Assembly (NCBI GenBank): GCA_028698525.1 | Contig: JAQVDB010000004.1 | Location: 1 to 51,637, forward strand | Direction: 5' to 3' | Length of the DNA: 51,637 bases | Source of the DNA: Clostridia bacterium | GTDB lineage: Bacteria; Bacillota; Clostridia; JAQVDB01 | Shown here: positions 41,336 to 49,712 of the stretch, one piece after another | How the letters are laid out: each line of letters begins with the position of its first letter | Position numbering within the stretch: the first letter of the stretch is position 1 | Program-made: the position numbers and the translations under genes | Notes under the pieces: model-generated | The model's database searches: none | Told to the model about the DNA's origin: nothing | What the model saw: only the letters and a program-made list of their open reading frames with translations

Positions 41336-43627
41336 TCAATTTAAAAGCCTTACATTGAATCTATTAATTACTTCATCTTCGTCATAGAACCATTTATCAT
41401 TGACTTTCTTATTCGTTATAGTCATACTTACATCCAAATTCTCCCTGGTTATAACAACTATATCCTGATCTTCACCTAGTTTTTGGAAATTCATAGGCAC
41501 AACCTCTTTTATTGTATAGCTGCCGGGTTTCAGGTTATTTATTGTAGCCGTTTCTCCATTTTGCAATAGCACTGCCCACTTTCTATCTTGAGGACCGTAA
41601 ATCCAAATGGAAAACTTCCTGTCAGTGTTCTCATTTTGGACAGTTTTGGTTATGGTCAAGCTACCTTTTTTCACTTTAACAAGAACTGTATCCTGCTTTG
41701 TGCATCCGTATTGATCTGTAACTGTTATTGTATAAGTTGTATCTTTATCCGGGTTTACTGAGGGATTTTGTCCTGTGGATTCCCATTCCGGGTCGGTATC
41801 ACAGGTCCATTTGTAATTGTATGGAGGATATCCCCATGTTACCTGGAGGTTATCTCCTATTCCGATAGTATCTCCCCATATTATCTCTCTGTCCGGCCCA
41901 GCATCTACATTGAGAGGAGACTGAACATCCACTTTAGGTATTGGGAAATCCTTAGTCTGCCCTTGGTTGTCATTCACATCAGTATAATTCAGTCTTGCCC
42001 AATCATTGGTAGGCACATCTTCTCCACCTGGAAAAGTCCTTTTAGCCTTTATACTATAAGTTAAATTAGCCTCATTGATTATAGTCCCCGGAGCCCATGT
42101 AATGGTGCGTGTGCTTTCGTCATACTCTACTGCAGATTGCGGATCAGTTTGAAAACTGTCCTGCACTAAATCAAAATGTTCACTTATGACATCTGTCACA
42201 ACTGCATCTTTAGCAGAATGACCAAGCTGTTCCGATATATCATCGTATATATCAGAAAGGTCGGCGGCAGAAAATGTCTCATAATAACCAGCGTTTTGTG
42301 CCCGTCGAAGGGTATCTCTAGCAACTGCCAAACTCACCTGAGGAACCTCGTTTAAAAGTCCTACCGTAAACACCCTAGCTATATCAAAACAGCTCTGCCC
42401 TGCTTTATAAGCAGCCTCGGTATGATCATTATGCTGGGCAGGTTCATTAGGCCCATAGTAATTGCCTATACTTGAAGTGGGAACGCCGTCAGTCAACATC
42501 ACTATAACTTTATTTGCATCTGACCTTCCATCAGCAGTCATTAGATTCCTTGCCCGTACAAAACCTGCCTCTGTATTCGTTCCGCCATCCGGGACTATAT
42601 TGTCTATAGCATTCTCCACATCATTTATATTGTTTTCAAAACCACAATTAATTGTAGTATCTTTACCTAAATCTCCTACAAAACCTGGAGGCCACCACGC
42701 CCACTTCCCCTCATAAGCATAACTCACCACCGCCACCCTGTTATTAGGATTTTCCAACACCTTTTGTACAAAACTTCTGGCAGCCTGTTTAGCATAATAC
42801 ATGGCTGAAGGGCTGCCTGAATTCATGCTTCCTGATCTGTCTAAAACCAGTATTACATCAATAGGTTTGGGAGGAGGGGTCCCTGTTATGTTCAGATTTA
42901 CCTCATAGGTTCTGCATCCCGGTATAGCATGGGCTTCTTTGTCCACTTGGATTGTATCTGGATATTGAACACTGTCTAATTGAACGCTTTTAGTCTTAAC
43001 CGAATTTGCTTCCGTGCTATCAGTAGCTATCGGGCCTTTGCTGTTAATTGTTGATTCATCTTCTTCAATAAACCAGTTAGGACATACTTTGGTTATAACC
43101 TCGTCTTTTCCATCTACTCTTCGTCCTAAATATCGTCCACTGGCTAAAACTCTATTTGAAATAGATTTTCCTCGATAAATTGACGGTATGCTATATGCTA
43201 TCTCAAACTTGTGCTCTGCTTCTACAGTCAATGTCTCAATTTTCTTTTCCATGCCTATAAGCGTGTCCTTTATTACTACATCCTCTAGATCGACATTCCC
43301 ATCGTTTATAATCTTTATTGAATATTTTGCTGTATCCCCTGCACGGTATAAATCCTGTTTTGCAACAATATTTATCTTAAAAGAAGGATTTGGTTGCTCG
43401 GGCTCTTGTTCTTGTTCACATTGCTGTTCCTGCTTATCATCGTCCTTTTGAGCTAACTCTTCCGTTTGAGATAACTGCCCATCCGGTTCTGTTGTTTCTA
43501 GGCTCAACAATTGTTCTGATGATAACTCCGGACTTGATTCGCTACCATAAGAAACTATGGGAAACCCTATCGATCCGATCAAAACTGTTAATATTAAATA
43601 GACCAACGATACTTTTATTTTCCTCAT
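41336..43627 (-). CDS. Large secreted von Willebrand factor A-domain protein
   Basis: This 763-residue protein has a signal peptide, then an acidic Gln-rich low-complexity stretch (residues 35-80), a DUF11-like repeat (RAGDTAKYSIKIINDGNVDL, EDVVIKDTLIG) and a vWA domain from about residue 255 with the MIDAS motif VLDRSGSMNSGS and MLTDGVP. After it come a second DUF11-like domain, a PKD/SprB-like segment (WGYPPYNYKWTCDTDPEWES) and a SpaA-like domain (GSLTITKTVQNENTDRKF). No LPXTG is seen at the C-terminus. It could be an adhesin exposed on the surface. The ATG at 43627 follows GGAGGTGATACC. Confidence 0.85.
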   Translation of the reverse strand: MRKIKVSLVYLILTVLIGSIGFPIVSYGSESSPELSSEQLLSLETTEPDGQLSQTEELAQKDDDKQEQQCEQEQEPEQPNPSFKINIVAKQDLYRAGDTAKYSIKIINDGNVDLEDVVIKDTLIGMEKKIETLTVEAEHKFEIAYSIPSIYRGKSISNRVLASGRYLGRRVDGKDEVITKVCPNWFIEEDESTINSKGPIATDSTEANSVKTKSVQLDSVQYPDTIQVDKEAHAIPGCRTYEVNLNITGTPPPKPIDVILVLDRSGSMNSGSPSAMYYAKQAARSFVQKVLENPNNRVAVVSYAYEGKWAWWPPGFVGDLGKDTTINCGFENNINDVENAIDNIVPDGGTNTEAGFVRARNLMTADGRSDANKVIVMLTDGVPTSSIGNYYGPNEPAQHNDHTEAAYKAGQSCFDIARVFTVGLLNEVPQVSLAVARDTLRRAQNAGYYETFSAADLSDIYDDISEQLGHSAKDAVVTDVISEHFDLVQDSFQTDPQSAVEYDESTRTITWAPGTIINEANLTYSIKAKRTFPGGEDVPTNDWARLNYTDVNDNQGQTKDFPIPKVDVQSPLNVDAGPDREIIWGDTIGIGDNLQVTWGYPPYNYKWTCDTDPEWESTGQNPSVNPDKDTTYTITVTDQYGCTKQDTVLVKVKKGSLTITKTVQNENTDRKFSIWIYGPQDRKWAVLLQNGETATINNLKPGSYTIKEVVPMNFQKLGEDQDIVVITRENLDVSMTITNKKVNDKWFYDEDEVINRFNVRLLN

Positions 43628-43784
43628 AAACGGTATCACCTCCATTCATCCTCAAATTTAGTGTTTTTAAGCCCTGAAAAATGCAGTCAATTGCTCGTTC
43701 TACCCTATATGCCATGCTTGATTAGATGATAACATTCTGTCGTTTCAAGTCTCGCTCAAATAGACTTCAACCTAATTAAAAAAA

Positions 43785-43821
43785 AATCAATTTGTAATTT
43801 TAAACCAATTACAAATTGATT
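43785..43821. promoter_or_regulatory. 15-bp inverted repeat before the vWA-SipW-TasA operon
   Basis: AATCAATTTGTAATT (43785-43799) and AATTACAAATTGATT (43807-43821) are perfectly complementary with a seven-base spacer. The site is about 160 bases upstream of the vWA start and five bases from the regulator's terminator. It could be an operator or a second hairpin. Confidence 0.5.
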
Positions 43822-43825
43822 ACAG

Positions 43826-43852
43826 AAAAAATCCCGGTAAAACCGGGATTTT
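43826..43852 (-). terminator. Terminator after the BTAD regulator
   Basis: AAAATCCCGGT and ACCGGGATTTT pair with a very short loop and a T run on the minus strand. It lies at the end of the regulator remnant. Confidence 0.9.
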
Positions 43853-45086
43853 AAGCAAACTTTTTTGTGGATATTATCGATCGAAATTTAAATTGTAAAA
43901 CAAACAAATGATCTTTTACCTTATCTTTAAAGCTCTTCTCAATTCTTTTGCTTATCATGGTTAAATTATCTCGTTCAATCTCTGATAGAATAGCGATCAC
44001 TTGGCTTTGGTTCCAAAAAGAAAAAACATCTCCTTTTCTCAATCGAAAGAGCAATACCTGTTTTAATTTATCCATCGCCCAATTTAGCTTGTCAGAGGGT
44101 GGATCTATATTATCCGAACAAGAAATTGTTATTAAGCATAAACAGGAATTGGCTCCGTACCGTATGCCTCTTCTTCTTTCTAGATTATACAGAAATTTAA
44201 AGTAATCTATGTCGCAAAACAATGCTCCTTCCCATTCTTCCAGCTGTTCCACCAGTCTTTTTTCAATAAAAAACAAATCGCTGATTTCTTTTTCCTCATT
44301 TTCTGTTTGTATCTTTTTATATATCCTTTCCATGGAATGAGAAGGTTTTATATCTAGTTCTTTATACAACTTATATGTAATATATTCATAATGGCTCATT
44401 GCTTGTTTGGTTTGACCTGTTTTCAATAGAGCTTCCATATAAAAAATATTCAATACTTCCTCATACGGTTCAATCATCAGAACTTCTTCGCAAATTTCTA
44501 TAATATCATTATCTCTATTATAAGATTTTAAATTTTCTATAAATTTTATTATAGACTTAATATATATTCAATTATATCGATTTCTTATAGGTATAATCCA
44601 GTCACCACAATTACGCCCCTCCATATATTCTCCTCTATACAAGAATATAGCCTGTCTATATCCTTTTGCGTCCAAATAACCTGATTCACGGTTTTTATCC
44701 GCTTTATCAATAATCATTTCAAATATTTCATAGTCTATTATGCACTTTTTCCCTACATTAAATATATAATATCCATTGGAAAAATAAATATCGAATAAAA
44801 CCTCCGATATTCCAGTTTTGCGTTGGAGATGCTCTAACATTTTTCTAAGTCTAAAAATATGCGTCCTAAGAACATTTTTAGGATCATTAAAATCTTCTTG
44901 CTCCCAAAGGTCATTCATAATAGTATCGGGCAATAATTTTCTACCTTTAAAAGAAACAAAATATTTCAATAAATCTAGAATCCTGTATGAGCGGCCCATG
45001 TCATCCAATAGAGAACTGCCATTATATCGGATATCAAAGCCTCCAAAGGTTAATATTTCTACTACCCCTTGTTTTGTCGTCTTCAT
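43851..45086 (-). pseudogene. BTAD/SARP-type activator interrupted by one in-frame TGA
   Basis: The 5' part (45086 to 44568) encodes a winged-helix domain (VEILTFGGFDIRYNGSSLLD, RKLLPDTIMNDLWEQEDFND, NVLRTHIFRLRKML) and the start of the BTAD domain, ending WIIPIRNRYN at a TGA at 44568-44570. The following 30 codons stay open in the same frame (IYIKSIIKFIENLKSYNRDN), joining the second part from 44477 (EALLKTGQTKQAMSHYEYIT, YKELDIKPSHSMERIYKKI). Reading across the TGA gives one complete BTAD domain with no frameshift, plus a 110-residue tail. A C-to-T change of an Arg CGA codon would explain it. It sits just upstream of the SipW cluster, which it probably once activated or still does. Confidence 0.75.
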
Positions 45087-45290
45087 TCTCCTCTCATCCC
45101 TTCGCATATTTTTCCGTTTACACCAAACATCAACGCAAAGTACTACATTACACACCACTTGTAAAAATATTCATAATCAGGGTTTTTATCTATATATTTG
45201 CTTTATAGGTATATTATATCAAATTTGGGAACTATAATAAAATCTGTTCATCCATATTTATAAATAATATCAATACTCCTGGATAAAGCA

Positions 45291-45322
45291 TAATAACCGG
45301 AAGAACTAGTCAACCGGTTATT
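45291..45322 (-). terminator. Terminator of the ferritin-like gene
   Basis: TAATAACCGG and CCGGTTATTA form a perfect ten-base stem, with the stop codon region in the loop. The tail is only modestly T-rich. Confidence 0.65.
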
Positions 45323-45801
45323 ATATCAGCCATCAGCTTCTTTATATCTTTTATATGTGTTTTCTCTTCTGCTACCAAGGCTTCAAAGGCTTGTCTGGCA
45401 TCTTTGTCTTTAGTATAATGAGCCATCTCCTCATAAAAGGATATGGAATCTTTTTCTGCCCGTATCGAAATAGCAAATACATCCATAACATTATTTATGC
45501 TCTTGAGCTTATCCTCTAAAGAGCCTTGTCCAAAAAATATATTAGTTTTTGCAAGGGATTCAAAATAAGGAGCATATTCAGGATCAAATAAATAATTATC
45601 ATCAAAATTTGAAAACTTTTCATATAGATCTGTAAAGATCCTAACATGATTTTTCTCCTCTTCTATCAACTTTTCTAGGAGTTCCTTTGCTTTATCATCA
45701 TTTACTTTGTCCAAAGCTTGCTGATAAAATTTAATTCCTCCCCTTTCAGTATTTATTGCAAGCTTTAAAGCCTCTAACTCATTAAAGTTTTTAAAATCCA
45801 T
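45310..45801 (-). CDS. Ferritin-like / rubrerythrin-family diiron protein
   Basis: This 163-residue four-helix bundle has two sets of iron-binding residues: LKLAINTERGGIKFYQQAL with LIEEEKNHVRIF, and ISIRAEKDSISFYEEMAHYT with ALVAEEKTHIKDI. The rubredoxin domain of full rubrerythrin is missing. It is likely a peroxidase or iron-storage protein that protects against oxygen in this anaerobe. The ATG follows GGGGGAACG. It is 33 bases after a zinc-ribbon gene. Confidence 0.88.
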   Translation of the reverse strand: MDFKNFNELEALKLAINTERGGIKFYQQALDKVNDDKAKELLEKLIEEEKNHVRIFTDLYEKFSNFDDNYLFDPEYAPYFESLAKTNIFFGQGSLEDKLKSINNVMDVFAISIRAEKDSISFYEEMAHYTKDKDARQAFEALVAEEKTHIKDIKKLMADIITG

Positions 45802-45834
45802 TATAACGTTCCCCCTTATCTATATTTAATTTAT

Positions 45835-46068
45835 TTACATTTCAACCATGCTGACTTCTATCCTCTTGTCATAGCCACAGTTTGAACAATGTATCAAATG
45901 AATACATCTATAATCGGGCAAATCCTGATAAAACTCTTTTCCCATATAAGGGCTGTATGGTCCGTAAAAATCTTGAATTGCACCTGCAGTCTTCATCTTA
46001 TTTCCACATTTAGGACAGTATTCTTCTAACTCATAAAGACCATTACATATAGGACATATCTTTTCCAT
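45835..46068 (-). CDS. Small zinc-ribbon protein
   Basis: This 77-residue protein has three cysteine pairs: CPICNGLYEL, YCPKCGNKM and HCSNCGYDK, with a Tyr-rich middle (FYGPYSPYMGKEFYQDLPDY). It probably binds one or two zinc ions. I do not recognise a function. It lies between the HD-GYP gene and the ferritin-like gene, all on the minus strand with short gaps, so an operon is likely. Confidence 0.7.
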   Translation of the reverse strand: MEKICPICNGLYELEEYCPKCGNKMKTAGAIQDFYGPYSPYMGKEFYQDLPDYRCIHLIHCSNCGYDKRIEVSMVEM

Positions 46069-46113
46069 AGCACATCTCCAGTTTTTAATTAGTGTGTGCT
46101 CATTATATATATT

Positions 46114-47310
46114 TTAAACAACTTCTCTCAAAGCATTATATATTTTAGAACTCAAAAGACCATCTTTTACCATATGTTCAATTATATCTAATGCTTCTGC
46201 TTTGTCAAAAGAGTCTCTATAGGGTCTTCTCTGAATAAGAGCTTGATAAATATCTGATACCGCAATTATCTGATCCATATCCGTTAAATTCTCATTGTTC
46301 AACCTTCTTGGATAGCCTTGGCCATTCAGTTTTTCATGGTGATTTGCAGCCCATTCCGATATATCTTCAATACCCTCAATTTCATCCAATATAAGCTTTG
46401 TATAGTATGGATGAGACTTTATGATGGTAAACTCCTCCTGGTTCAATTTGCCCTTCTTATCCAGTATATCATTTGGAATTGCCAATTTGCCTAAATCATG
46501 TAAATTAGCAGCTATCTTTATCTTTTTAGCAGTAAAATCGCTATATCCCATATGTTTTGCTATTCTACCACTTATATGGGATAATTCTGCTGAATGCTGA
46601 AATGTAAAATTGCTCTTATTGTCAACGATGACACCAAAGGCATTAGAAATCTTTTCTAACTGCTCTATATTTATTATGGCATTCTGTTCAGGTTCTATAT
46701 TGTAAAGTATATGCTTTAACTCATGTGAATTTAAATCCAACCAAAAACTATCCTTTTCCATTATGTATAATAAAATATCAACATATTCCGGATTGAACAG
46801 CTTTGACCTGTTACTGTCCAGCCACTCCTTTAGTTTTAACTTTTTTTGGAATAAACTCATTTGTTTAACAGTACAAAAGGCAATGTCAAATCTATCTGCA
46901 ATAAATATCAGCTGGGATCCTATAGGGATTTGGTCTCCTTGCAACCTATCTGCTCCCTTTCCATCCCATCTTTCATGGTGATAAAGAATATACTGACCAA
47001 ATTCCTCGTCAAATGGAAGTTGTTTTGCAATCTCATAACCTAATTCACAATGGAGTTCTAAAAACTTGGGGTTGTCATGGAAATTATTTATATGCACATA
47101 GGACAAAGCACCTGCCATCCCAATATCATGTAGTAATGCAGAATAATATATCTTGGCTTTCAGACTGTCTTTTAAGTCCAAAGCTTGTAAAATATTTAAA
47201 ACAATGTAAGCAGTTCTTCTGCCATGTTCATATACCCTATTTTCAGCAAGGTCTAATGACAAAGAAAGCGCTGATACCAACTGATTCAATTTAATATTTA
47301 TTTCACCCAT
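46114..47310 (-). CDS. Tandem HD/HD-GYP domain protein
   Basis: The N-terminal HD domain (YEHGRRTAYIVLNILQ, YYSALLHDIGMAG, YHHERWDGKGADRLQGDQIP) is followed by a second one (QHSAELSHISGRIAKHMGY, AANLHDLGKLAIPNDIL, NHHEKLNGQGYP, DIYQALIQRRPYRDSFDKAE). Both retain HHE and a GxGYP-like motif, as in HD-GYP c-di-GMP phosphodiesterases, although the first has GKGAD in place of GxGYP. It has no sensor domain. The ATG at 47310 follows GGGTG. c-di-GMP turnover is the likely role; ComFB at 33.9 kb could be a receptor. Confidence 0.82.
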   Translation of the reverse strand: MGEINIKLNQLVSALSLSLDLAENRVYEHGRRTAYIVLNILQALDLKDSLKAKIYYSALLHDIGMAGALSYVHINNFHDNPKFLELHCELGYEIAKQLPFDEEFGQYILYHHERWDGKGADRLQGDQIPIGSQLIFIADRFDIAFCTVKQMSLFQKKLKLKEWLDSNRSKLFNPEYVDILLYIMEKDSFWLDLNSHELKHILYNIEPEQNAIINIEQLEKISNAFGVIVDNKSNFTFQHSAELSHISGRIAKHMGYSDFTAKKIKIAANLHDLGKLAIPNDILDKKGKLNQEEFTIIKSHPYYTKLILDEIEGIEDISEWAANHHEKLNGQGYPRRLNNENLTDMDQIIAVSDIYQALIQRRPYRDSFDKAEALDIIEHMVKDGLLSSKIYNALREVV

Positions 47311-47394
47311 AAGTAGCACCCGTATTTTCATTATTTAATCAAAAATATTCTATCCAATAATATTATAACTTGAAATAACAGTTTAGTGAATTAT

Positions 47395-47426
47395 AAAAAC
47401 CCTCATATTTAAATATGAGGGTTTTT
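47395..47426 (-). terminator. Terminator of the 6S-like RNA
   Basis: AAAAACCCTCATATTT and AAATATGAGGGTTTTT form a perfect 16-base palindrome ending in T runs on both strands. On the minus strand it follows directly after the rod-shaped RNA; on the plus strand nothing nearby is transcribed towards it. Confidence 0.9.
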
Positions 47427-47612
47427 AATTGTCCCGCGATGCCGAATCCTGCATATTTCATACCCGCTTCTCTCGCAGGTGGGTGCTCTGCTCCCTACTT
47501 CTGTCGTCCTCTCTCAAGGCAGGACATCCATAGACAAACCCGAGCTCCCATATTATCAATGTCGGTTGAAATTTGCAGGAATTTCGCACATCCCAGGATA
47601 AACTCATCTTTT
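47395..47612 (-). ncRNA. ssrS: Rod-shaped small RNA, probably 6S RNA
   Basis: No open frame fits this stretch, yet the ends are strongly complementary. Near the 5' end (47600-47560, minus strand) lie TCCTGGGATGTGCGAA and ATTCCTGCAAATTTCA; near the 3' end (47470-47430) lie TGAAATATGCAGGAT and TCGGCATCGCGGGA. Pairing these gives a long closing stem. The middle has an internal open region and an apical stem (GTCCT with AGGAC around GAGAG). This closing stem, bubble and apical stem plan, with a length of about 185 bases before the terminator, is that of 6S RNA, which binds housekeeping RNA polymerase. It lies in the 503-base gap between ftsH and the HD-GYP gene; 47648-47813 shows nothing clear. 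Confidence 0.68.
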
Positions 47613-47619
47613 ATTTATT

Positions 47620-47647
47620 ATTATATAACAGTATACTTTCCTTGAAA
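47620..47647 (-). promoter_or_regulatory. Promoter of the 6S-like RNA
   Basis: On the minus strand TTTCAA (47642-47647) and TATAAT (47620-47625) are 16 bases apart, and the expected start at about 47612 is the 5' end of the predicted RNA. Confidence 0.6.
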
Positions 47648-47813
47648 AGAAGTATATTTTTCCACCTATCAATCCTCTTAATTATAATATAGATAACTCT
47701 GTGGATCTGTGTATTATAAATTATAACTTTTAAAAAATTTATTGTCAAATATACTTTTATATTTCAGCATGAATTTCTTTGACTTGTGTTCTACAATAGA
47801 TAGTATATATTCC

Positions 47814-49580
47814 TCAAGCACTCTTTTTTGTTTGGCTTAAGATCTCATTTAATTCTTTTTCGTTTATCGTTTCCTTCGCCAATAGCTTTTCGGCGATTTT
47901 ATCAAGAACATGGATGTTTTTATTCAAAAGGGCTTTTACCTGAGTATAAAAACTTTGCATCCTTTCCTTACAATATTTAACTATATCCCCATCTATATTA
48001 ACATGCAGACTATTCTTATACATAATATCATAATTCAAAAGACCTGTATCCCGATACATCCCAAATCTTTTCACCATATTCATCAATATATCGGTAGCTT
48101 TTTCAATATCATTGTATGCCCCTGATGTGATGTTTTGCTCGCCAAATACAATCTCTTCGGCAGCCCTTCCAGCGATAGATATTTTAATATTGTTTTCCAT
48201 CTCAGATTTAGTGCTGTACATTCTGTCCGGGGGTATGTTCATGCTGAATCCTCCTGCACCTTTTGTACTGGGAATTATCGTTATCTTAGAGACTGTATTG
48301 TCAGGAGCAATAATCTTTGTAACAAGGGCATGTCCGGCCTCGTGATAAGCAGTGATCTTTCTATCCTGCATATCTATCGTACTCCTGTCCTTTTTTTCAT
48401 CTCCCGCTACCACTTTATAAAAGGCCTTATCCAAATCAACCATATCTATTTCATGGCTTTCTCTTTCAGCAGCTACGATTGCAGCCTCATTCAACATATT
48501 TTCCAGTTGTGCACCGCTAAAATACACAGTCTGTTTGGCGATTTCCTTTAAATCCACTTTATCCGATAACGGCTTGTTTGCTGAATGTAGTTTGAGCACC
48601 TCAAGACGCTCATTTACATCAGGTAGCCTTATTTCCACATGCCTATCGAATCTTCCCGGTCTTAAAAGAGCCTCATCCAAAGTATCGAGACGGTTTGTAG
48701 CGGCGACAACCACTATTCCTTCGTTTTCATTAAAACCGGACATTTCTGTGAGCAATGCATTCAATGTCTGGTCCTTTTCGTCACCGGCACCATCTGTACC
48801 GCTGCCCCTCTTTTTGCCTAATGCATCTATTTCGTCTATGAAAATAACACATTTGCCAGCCTGTCGCGCTTTTTTGAAAAGATTTCTTATTCTGGCTGCT
48901 CCTACCCCTACATATACCTGCACAAAATCAGAACCCGACACTGCATAAAAGGGAACTCCCGCTTCCCCGGCCAAGGCCTTGGCAAGTAAAGTCTTTCCAT
49001 TGCCCGGTGGCCCGTAAAGTATTATGCCTCTGGGTAGTCTGGCGCCATACACTGAATATTTATCAGGATTTTTGATAAAATCTATCAACTCTCTGATGCT
49101 CTGTTTTGCCTCATAATTTCCTGCAACATCCTCAAACTTTATCTGAACATTGTCCTGAACTGTCTTTTCTGCCGATGACATCTTTAAAATATTGTTAGAA
49201 GCCATCCCGCCTGACCTTTTGGAAAGATAATACATCAAAAAAACAATCGTACCGATAAAAAACACAGTTCCTAATATAGATTGAATTTGGAACTCATAAC
49301 CCTTCTCCTGTACTGCCACTCCTTTCAAAAGCAGCATTTCTTTAAAGTCTTGCTTTCTAGGATTGTCAGTGATAAATAGAGTCCCATCTTTATCTAGCAC
49401 CTTTATCTTATCGCCCTCTGAAAGATATACTTTATCTATTTTTTGCTTGCCCAACTGGCTGATAAATTCATTATATGTTATATATTCATGTTGATTATTA
49501 TATATATTATAAACAAACATAATACTCGCCACTACTACAACCAACACCACCATGAGCAAAATCTTCTTTTTTTTATTCAT
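47814..49580 (-). CDS. ftsH: FtsH-family ATP-dependent zinc metalloprotease
   Basis: This 588-residue protein has two membrane helices (residues 7-26 and 103-120), a small extracytoplasmic domain, an AAA module with Walker A GPPGNGKTLLAK (190-201), Walker B FIDEIDALGKKRG and the SRH ATNRLDTLDEALLRPGRFDR, then a peptidase domain with HEAGH (413-417). The pore loop reads FVQVYVGVGAARIRNLF instead of the usual FVEMFVGVG, and the spacing in the C-terminal half is compact, so it may be a second, diverged FtsH and not the main housekeeping copy. It degrades membrane and short-lived proteins. The start follows GGAGGTATTTG. Confidence 0.9.
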   Translation of the reverse strand: MNKKKKILLMVVLVVVVASIMFVYNIYNNQHEYITYNEFISQLGKQKIDKVYLSEGDKIKVLDKDGTLFITDNPRKQDFKEMLLLKGVAVQEKGYEFQIQSILGTVFFIGTIVFLMYYLSKRSGGMASNNILKMSSAEKTVQDNVQIKFEDVAGNYEAKQSIRELIDFIKNPDKYSVYGARLPRGIILYGPPGNGKTLLAKALAGEAGVPFYAVSGSDFVQVYVGVGAARIRNLFKKARQAGKCVIFIDEIDALGKKRGSGTDGAGDEKDQTLNALLTEMSGFNENEGIVVVAATNRLDTLDEALLRPGRFDRHVEIRLPDVNERLEVLKLHSANKPLSDKVDLKEIAKQTVYFSGAQLENMLNEAAIVAAERESHEIDMVDLDKAFYKVVAGDEKKDRSTIDMQDRKITAYHEAGHALVTKIIAPDNTVSKITIIPSTKGAGGFSMNIPPDRMYSTKSEMENNIKISIAGRAAEEIVFGEQNITSGAYNDIEKATDILMNMVKRFGMYRDTGLLNYDIMYKNSLHVNIDGDIVKYCKERMQSFYTQVKALLNKNIHVLDKIAEKLLAKETINEKELNEILSQTKKSA

Positions 49581-49690
49581 TTAGCAAATACCTCCTCTCT
49601 ACGACGTCAAAAAGCATTACACCATCCCATAGGTTTACATAATATATTATAGCTGAAATTATATTCATTTTCTAGTTGTAAAAATTTCTA

Positions 49691-49711
49691 AAAAAAAGAG
49701 GCTATAGCCTC
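49691..49711 (-). terminator. Terminator after the hydrogenase gene
   Basis: GAGGC and GCCTC (49698-49711) close a four-base loop, followed by seven Ts on the minus strand. It begins two bases beyond the hydA stop codon. Confidence 0.85.
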
Positions 49712-49712
49712 T

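Noticed and set aside
44568-44570. TGA read as selenocysteine in the BTAD regulator
   Set aside because: The position falls in a helix where homologues usually have a basic residue, not Cys, and no hairpin resembling a bacterial SECIS follows; a nonsense change is simpler.
47395-47612. Signal recognition particle RNA or tmRNA as identity of the small RNA
   Set aside because: The conserved SRP loop (GGAA tetraloop domain) and the tmRNA tRNA-like ends are absent; the paired ends and central bubble fit 6S better.
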